Assembly: GCA_004557195.1 (NCBI GenBank)
Contig: SFER01000139.1
Span: 1-5,622 of the forward strand
DNA from: Bacteroidales bacterium
GTDB taxonomy: Bacteria; Bacteroidota; Bacteroidia; Bacteroidales; Muribaculaceae
DNA length: 5,622 nucleotides
Direction of reading: 5' to 3'
Made by a program: the position numbers and the translations under genes. The notes beneath the pieces are model-generated. The model had not been told where the DNA came from. It saw nothing but the letters and a program-made list of their open reading frames with translations, and ran no database searches. Shown here piece by piece: positions 4,634 to 5,622 of this stretch; within the stretch, counting starts at the first letter, position 1, and each line of letters starts with the position of its first letter.

Positions 4634-5239
4634 ATGGATAAAAAGCCAAATTGGAATGGGGCTCAAAGGCCTAACAATGCTCAGCAAAGACCGGCGGCTC
4701 AGCCCAAAACTGATGCCAAAAGCAACAAAAAAGAAGGAAATGCCATCAACGAGCAAATCCGCGCCAAAGAGGTTCGCCTCGTAGGTGATAATGTCGAACA
4801 AGGGGTGTATCCTATCGCTGAAGCACTGCGTATAGCCGATGAACTTGAACTCGACCTTATCGAGATCTCTCCAAACGCCGTTCCACCGGTGTGCCGTGTG
4901 CTCGATTATCAAAAATATCTCTACCAGCAGCGCAAACGCGCCAAGGAGCAGAAAGCGAAATCGACCAAAGTGGTAGTGAAGGAAATTCGTTTCGGTCCAC
5001 AAACCGACGACCACGACTACAACTTCAAGCTCAAGCACGCCATCGGCTTCCTCAAAGAAGGCGCCAAGGTGAAAGCCTATGTCTTCTTCAAGGGTCGTTC
5101 AATCCTCTTCAAGGAACAAGGCGAGGTGCTCCTCCTTCGTTTCGCCAACGAACTCGAAGAATACGCCAAGGTGGAACAACTCCCACTCCTCGAGGGAAAG
5201 CGCATGACCATCATGTTGTCGCCCAAGAAAAATAAATAA
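4634..5239 (+). CDS. infC: Translation initiation factor IF-3
   Basis: The 201-residue protein binds the 30S subunit, keeps it apart from 50S and checks start-codon/initiator-tRNA pairing. The N-terminal domain starts near residue 36 ([17 protein letters not shown]). A basic linker follows (about 93-112, [16 protein letters not shown]), then the C-terminal domain with [20 protein letters not shown] and the conserved [11 protein letters not shown]. The end, [13 protein letters not shown], is typical of Bacteroidales. About 35 extra residues at the N terminus are rich in Asn, Gln, Pro and Lys, so the protein is longer than the common 175-180 residues. The start is fixed: an in-frame TGA directly precedes this ATG, and no other in-frame ATG precedes the conserved domain. 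It starts 9 nt after the thrS stop, so co-transcription and translational coupling are likely. The start is ATG, not the AUU used for autoregulation in E. coli. Confidence 0.96.
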   Translation: MDKKPNWNGAQRPNNAQQRPAAQPKTDAKSNKKEGNAINEQIRAKEVRLVGDNVEQGVYPIAEALRIADELELDLIEISPNAVPPVCRVLDYQKYLYQQRKRAKEQKAKSTKVVVKEIRFGPQTDDHDYNFKLKHAIGFLKEGAKVKAYVFFKGRSILFKEQGEVLLLRFANELEEYAKVEQLPLLEGKRMTIMLSPKKNK

Positions 5240-5285
5240 ACCGCAAGGTTCATAATAAATCAAACAAATTAAAAAGTAAAACAAA

Positions 5286-5483
5286 ATGCCAAAGATTAAA
5301 ACTAACTCCGGTTCCAAAAAGAGGTTCGCCCTTACCGGATCAGGAAAAATCAAGAGAAAACATGCTTACAAAAGTCACATCTTGACAAAGAAGACTAAAA
5401 AGCAGAAAAGAAATCTCGGTCACTTCACTACTATTACTACAGCCGACCTTAACAACGTTAAGAAGTTGCTTGCTATCAAGTAA
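5286..5483 (+). CDS. rpmI: 50S ribosomal protein L35
   Basis: A 65-residue, strongly basic protein of normal length. It begins [31 protein letters not shown] and contains the lysine-rich [14 protein letters not shown] block typical of bL35, a structural component of the large subunit. It lies 46 nt after infC, in the conserved infC-rpmI-rplT order. The leader is A-rich (GTAAAACAAA) with no Shine-Dalgarno sequence, as is usual in Bacteroidetes. Confidence 0.96.
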   Translation: MPKIKTNSGSKKRFALTGSGKIKRKHAYKSHILTKKTKKQKRNLGHFTTITTADLNNVKKLLAIK

Positions 5484-5599
5484 TGAGTGCCATCAAGAGT
5501 TTTCAACGTTTTAATTTCGTGATTTAATTATTTTTTATTAACCGAATGATTAGCATCTAAAGAGCAAACAGCCGCTAACATTCAAAAAATTTACAAAAA
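5484..5599 (+). promoter_or_regulatory. rpmI-rplT intergenic leader
   Basis: At 116 nt this gap is longer than expected between two co-transcribed ribosomal-protein genes. It is AT-rich with a weak TTAAT/ATTAA stem around a T-rich loop, and ends in an A-rich leader (TTTACAAAAA) before the rplT ATG. TAATTTCG resembles a -7 motif but has C in place of the last T. A role in L20 autoregulation, known from other phyla, is possible but not shown by the sequence. Confidence 0.3.
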
Positions 5600-5622
5600 A
5601 TGCCAAGATCAGTAAATCATGT
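5600..5622 (+). CDS. rplT: 50S ribosomal protein L20, first codons only
   Basis: ATG at 5600 starts MPRSVNH, the usual beginning of bacteroidetal bL20, before the window ends. Its place after rpmI is the conserved one. L20 is an early assembly protein of the 50S subunit and represses its own operon in E. coli and Bacillus. Only seven complete codons are visible, so the call rests on this short match plus gene order. Confidence 0.88.

Noticed and set aside
4891..5235. Open + frame overlapping infC
   Set aside because: It is an alternative frame of infC, with an Arg/Gln/Pro-rich translation produced by the infC codon pattern.

Overview
The window looks like a chromosomal segment of a Bacteroidales gut bacterium. 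A Muribaculaceae-like genome is my guess, not shown. The reasons are the order thrS-infC-rpmI-rplT, protein sequences close in style to Bacteroides ThrRS, IF3, L35 and L20, A-rich leaders without clear Shine-Dalgarno sequences, and promoters of the Bacteroidetes type (TTTG about 20 nt upstream of TAnnTTTG).

Layout: (1) 1-561 is the 3' end of a surface-protein-like gene, followed by a strong GC hairpin. (2) 598-2444 is a dense, GC-rich island of palindromic repeats. Three repeat types recur. A units (four copies, about 120 bp) and B units (two copies, 102 bp) share the same two-hairpin core in opposite orientation. C modules (about 42 bp, tandem or scattered) each carry a tiny hairpin. Inside the island lies one intact AT-rich gene (1082-1531) for a Y1 (HUH) transposase of the IS200/IS605 TnpA type. 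It is bracketed by the two B repeats in direct orientation. (3) 2445-2656 is AT-rich intergenic DNA ending in a good promoter. (4) 2687 to the window end is the essential translation cluster thrS, infC, rpmI and the first codons of rplT, all on the + strand.

The translation genes form one probable operon: threonyl-tRNA synthetase, initiation factor 3 and two large-subunit proteins. A possible second promoter lies within the 3' end of thrS.

The most interesting part is the repeat island. It resembles the proteobacterial REP/RAYT arrangement, in which a single-strand transposase is associated with palindromes scattered in the genome. The repeats here have their own design: two hairpins held 23-25 nt apart, each with one wobble pair that is favourable on only one strand, an embedded TACCTTTG, and a variable third hairpin. 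No other protein-coding gene in the island is credible; the open frames there are low-complexity readings of the repeats.
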